DNA of 64,000 nt from Comamonas testosteroni (GTDB lineage: Bacteria; Pseudomonadota; Gammaproteobacteria; Burkholderiales; Burkholderiaceae_C), in assembly GCF_014076415.1 (NCBI RefSeq), contig NZ_CP043568.1, positions 744,001-808,000 on the forward strand, in the 5' to 3' direction. Under the pieces are notes generated by a model, which was not told the DNA's origin, ran no database searches, and saw only the letters and a program-made list of their open reading frames with translations. Positions 61,885 through 64,000 of this stretch are shown here, piece by piece. A program made the translations under genes and the position numbers. Within the stretch, counting starts at the first letter, position 1; each line of letters starts with the position of its first letter.

Positions 61885-62086
61885 GAATCCACCATTAGAG
61901 GAGGTGGAGGAGACAATCGGTGCGATACAGATCGGTGTTAACCAGTAATCTGCAGTCTGCCTGCGGGTTTGACCTCACAGGTAACGCTTGAGTTGTATTG
62001 TATGAGGCTTGTGTTTTCTGTGCATCAAAAGATTCGGGTTTTTATGTATTTGATGCAAAATTGCAACAGTTTCGAGAGGAAAAACA
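61885..62086. other. leader or small RNA region between ilvA and osmC-like gene
   Basis: No ORF with a normal start codon is supported. On the minus strand a stop-free frame carries TPICIAPIVSS but begins without ATG, GTG or TTG. A -10-like TACAAT lies on the minus strand near 62002. The region must also hold the promoter of the divergent OsmC gene. Confidence 0.4.
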
Positions 62087-62539
62087 ATGGAATGCACAGT
62101 TAGTTGGACAGGCGCGGCCACCGGAACGCGCTCGGGCATGGGTTTTGTGGCAGAGACCGGCAGCGGCCATGTGGTCAATATGGATGGCGCGCCGGACGAG
62201 AAGAACCCGGCCAACGGCGGTCGCAACCAGGCACCGCGCCCCATGGAGATGCTGCTGGCCGGTGCCGGCGGCTGCACGGCCTACGACGTGGTGCTCATCC
62301 TCAAGCGTGGCCGCCACGATGTGAAGGGCTGCAGCGTGCAGCTGACTTCCGAGCGCGCCGAGACCGACCCCAAGGTGTTCACCAAGATCCACATGCAGTT
62401 CACGGTCAGCGGCAAGAACCTGCCTGCCGGCGCCGTCGAACGCGCCATCGCCATGAGCCACGACAAATACTGCTCGGCCACCATCATGCTGGGCAAGACG
62501 GCAGAAATCACTACGGGTTTCGACATCGTCGAAGCCTGA
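62087..62539 (+). CDS. OsmC family protein
   Basis: Protein of 150 aa of the OsmC/Ohr superfamily, YhfA-like. It has EMLLAGAGGCTAYDVVLILKR with the first redox Cys, and SHDKYCSATIMLGKTAEITT with the second, the paired cysteines of the family. Cytoplasmic; may reduce organic peroxides or have another thiol role. GAGAGGAAAAAC precedes the ATG. A bidirectional terminator follows. Confidence 0.9.
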   Translation: MECTVSWTGAATGTRSGMGFVAETGSGHVVNMDGAPDEKNPANGGRNQAPRPMEMLLAGAGGCTAYDVVLILKRGRHDVKGCSVQLTSERAETDPKVFTKIHMQFTVSGKNLPAGAVERAIAMSHDKYCSATIMLGKTAEITTGFDIVEA

Positions 62540-62555
62540 ACTGGACGTTCGGTCG

Positions 62556-62582
62556 AAAAACGGGCCTCAACGGCCCGTTTTT
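62556..62582. terminator. bidirectional terminator between osmC-like gene and coq7
   Basis: ACGGGCC-TCAAC-GGCCCGT is a perfect 7-bp stem, flanked by five A on the left and five T on the right, suited to both convergent transcripts. Confidence 0.93.
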
Positions 62583-62598
62583 GTTGAACAGGCGCCAA

Positions 62599-63216
62599 TC
62601 AGATGCGATGCGCTGTAATCGTCATGACTTTGGCTGCTGCACGCATCAGCCCCTGGGCAATCGGCGGCAGTTGGATTGCGCCTTCATCGATCGCTGCCGC
62701 GGCATGACGCTCTTCGTCATCCTTCATGCGTTCGACCACGGCACGCGAAGCCTCGTCCTCTTCGGGCAGGCGACCCAGATGGCTCGCCAGGTGGGCAGAA
62801 ACCTGATTTTCTGTCTCGACCACAAAACCCAGGCTGGCGGCATCGCTGAATTTGGCGGCAATCGTGCCAATGGCAAAGGCGCCAGCAAACCACAGCGGGT
62901 TCAGCAATGAAGGTCTGTCACCCAGGGCATGCAGGCGCTCGCGGGTCCAGGCCAGGTGGTCCATTTCCTCGCGAGCGGCATGCAGCAGATGCTCGCGCAA
63001 CTCCATGTCCTTGGTCACCATGGCCTGGGCGTTGTACAGGGCCTGCGCACAGACCTCGCCCACATGATTGACGCGCATCAAGGCTGCGGAGAGCCTGCGC
63101 TGTTCATCGCTCAGGTCGGCTTCGGCGATCCCTGCTGCAGGCGAGCGCTCTGCGGCCACCGGGTCGGCAAACAAAGTGCGAAGAGCTGCATCGGCAGCGG
63201 TCAGAAACTTGTCCAT
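62599..63216 (-). CDS. coq7: 2-polyprenyl-3-methyl-6-methoxy-1,4-benzoquinone monooxygenase
   Basis: Di-iron hydroxylase of 205 aa for ubiquinone synthesis, membrane-associated. Iron ligands are in [34 protein letters not shown] (E-x2-H) and [17 protein letters not shown] (E-x2-H), with [14 protein letters not shown] between. The ATG at 63216 (MDKFLTAAD) is chosen because homologues begin there; the frame runs 13 codons further. Single gene. Confidence 0.95.
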   Translation of the reverse strand: MDKFLTAADAALRTLFADPVAAERSPAAGIAEADLSDEQRRLSAALMRVNHVGEVCAQALYNAQAMVTKDMELREHLLHAAREEMDHLAWTRERLHALGDRPSLLNPLWFAGAFAIGTIAAKFSDAASLGFVVETENQVSAHLASHLGRLPEEDEASRAVVERMKDDEERHAAAAIDEGAIQLPPIAQGLMRAAAKVMTITAHRI

Positions 63217-63546
63217 GGCTAAAAAGAACTCAGTGCGGCGCCTGTCTGGCGTCAATGCACATAAGGTACACCAGAGTGGCTCATCCGCAACTTGCGCTGG
63301 GGCAATCCTAGGCCGAAACCCCTAAGGGTGTGCCCGCTAGTGCGGCTTGGTGTTTGTTGCGGTGGTGCAACGAAAACGCGCCGAATCGAGCAGTTTTGGG
63401 TGAATTCCTTTGCGCTGGGCTCGGTGGTCTGGTGCAATAGACCCAACTTCCCCACCAGGAGGTTGGCGCGGGAAACCGGTGGAGCTCGAGGCTCAAGTCT
63501 CTCTCCCATAGAACCGGCGCCCTTCTAAACCTTGGAGTAACTCGTA
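63217..63546. promoter_or_regulatory. porin upstream region
   Basis: No gene is supported in these 330 bases. The region carries the coq7 promoter on one side and a probably long porin leader on the other. TTGGAG about 9 nt before the porin ATG is the ribosome binding site. A GC-rich stretch around 63450-63515 looks able to fold, but no single strong hairpin was found. Confidence 0.5.
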
Positions 63547-64000
63547 ATGAAAAAATCTCTGATCGCCCTGGCAGTGCTGGCCGCTTCCGGCGCCGCAATG
63601 GCTCAATCTTCCGTGACTCTGTTCGGTATCGTTGACACTGGCGTGTCTTACGTGGACAACGCTGATGGCAAGGATGCAAAGTACGGTGTTGGTACAAGCG
63701 GTAACGCTACCAGCCGTCTGGGCCTGCGCGGTACTGAAGACCTGGGTGGCGGTCTGAAGGCTGGCTTCTGGCTGGAAGGCGAAATCTTCGGCGACACCGG
63801 CAACGCTAACGGCTTCGACTTCAAGCGCGAATCCACCGTGCGTCTGTCCGGCAACTTCGGTGAAGTTCGCCTGGGTCGTGAAACAACCCCCACTTTCCGT
63901 GCTGGTCTGAAGTATGACCTGTTCGGCGCTACCGGTATCGGCCAAAACATGGGCTACAGCCGTTGGTCTACCGTTGGTGGTTTCGCCAATTCTGGCGACA
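63547..64000 (+). CDS. Gram-negative porin, Omp32-like, 3' end outside the window
   Basis: Outer membrane trimeric porin, first 151 codons seen. The signal peptide MKKSLIALAVLAASGAAMAQ is followed by SSVTLFGIVDTGVSYVDN, then TSRLGLRGTEDLGGGLKAGF and VRLSGNFGEVRLGRETTPTF, typical of beta-proteobacterial porins. Codon choice differs from neighbours (many CTG, GGT, CGT, AAC, GAA), as in very highly expressed genes. It runs off the window edge. Confidence 0.93.
   Translation, partial: MKKSLIALAVLAASGAAMAQSSVTLFGIVDTGVSYVDNADGKDAKYGVGTSGNATSRLGLRGTEDLGGGLKAGFWLEGEIFGDTGNANGFDFKRESTVRLSGNFGEVRLGRETTPTFRAGLKYDLFGATGIGQNMGYSRWSTVGGFANSGD

Noticed and set aside
61885..61990. Leader peptide rich in Ile/Val upstream of ilvA
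   Set aside because: The only stop-free frame starts right after TGA and contains no ATG, GTG or TTG before the Ile codons.
61853..61990. tRNA gene next to the ilvA-side terminator
   Set aside because: No cloverleaf, GTTCGA-type T arm or CCA end could be found on either strand.

Overview
The window looks like chromosomal DNA from a Comamonadaceae beta-proteobacterium, most likely Comamonas. Pointers are the high GC content with GC-ending codons, an Omp32-like porin, beta-proteobacterial type II secretion (T2SS) genes, the cyanophycin gene group, and two intergenic repeat families that I associate with this family. I identified it from protein motifs and gene order only. No rRNA, tRNA, CRISPR array, phage or insertion sequence was recognised.

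Layout. 0.26-7.3 kb: assimilatory nitrate/nitrite operon nirB-nirD-nasA-cobA. The start of nasA is tandemly repeated (110-bp period), which creates two 37-codon leader ORFs. 7.5-8.9 kb: aldehyde dehydrogenase. 9.0-15.5 kb: an uptake operon made of a TonB-dependent receptor, a TupA-like periplasmic protein, a DUF2478 protein, a frameshifted FecB/MolA-type binding protein, a BtuC/MolB-type permease and an ATPase. It is preceded by a ModE-like palindrome. I propose a TonB-dependent molybdate/tungstate importer that could supply the neighbouring Mo-dependent nitrate reductase. 15.5-25.7 kb: FUSC efflux protein with its MarR regulator, YeiH with a LysR regulator, CreA, an MFS transporter, and a TonB receptor next to a DUF2946 protein (possibly copper).

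25.9-33.8 kb: cyanophycin locus, with cphA and a cphA2-like paralogue whose Mur-ligase P-loop is degenerate, and divergently an ABC exporter-like protein plus a DUF1854 protein. 34.0-37.2 kb: a proline- and charge-rich hypothetical, an EF-hand protein, a 5'-nucleotidase, and amtB behind a sigma-54-type promoter. 37.4-58.7 kb: T2SS. gspF stands alone at 37.4-38.6 kb, gspG-H-I-J-K-L-M-N-D-E form a tight minus-strand operon at 48.5-58.1 kb, and gspC diverges from gspG. Between gspF and gspE lie SDR, GST, WYL regulator, an acylase lipoprotein, an LLM oxidoreductase, a small membrane protein, a large lipoprotein and a LuxR-type regulator. GspE lacks its tetracysteine zinc module, and the prepilin leaders of GspH and GspK are built partly from a dispersed repeat. 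58.7-64.0 kb: cobC-cobS, ilvA with a possible leader attenuator, an OsmC protein, coq7, and the start of a major porin cut by the window edge.

Together the genes describe nitrogen acquisition and storage (nitrate, ammonium, cyanophycin), metal uptake (probable Mo/W and Cu), tetrapyrrole/cobalamin chemistry and protein secretion. The points most worth following up are the Mo/W-type TonB operon, the repeated nasA start, the zinc-less GspE and the repeat-derived prepilin leaders.
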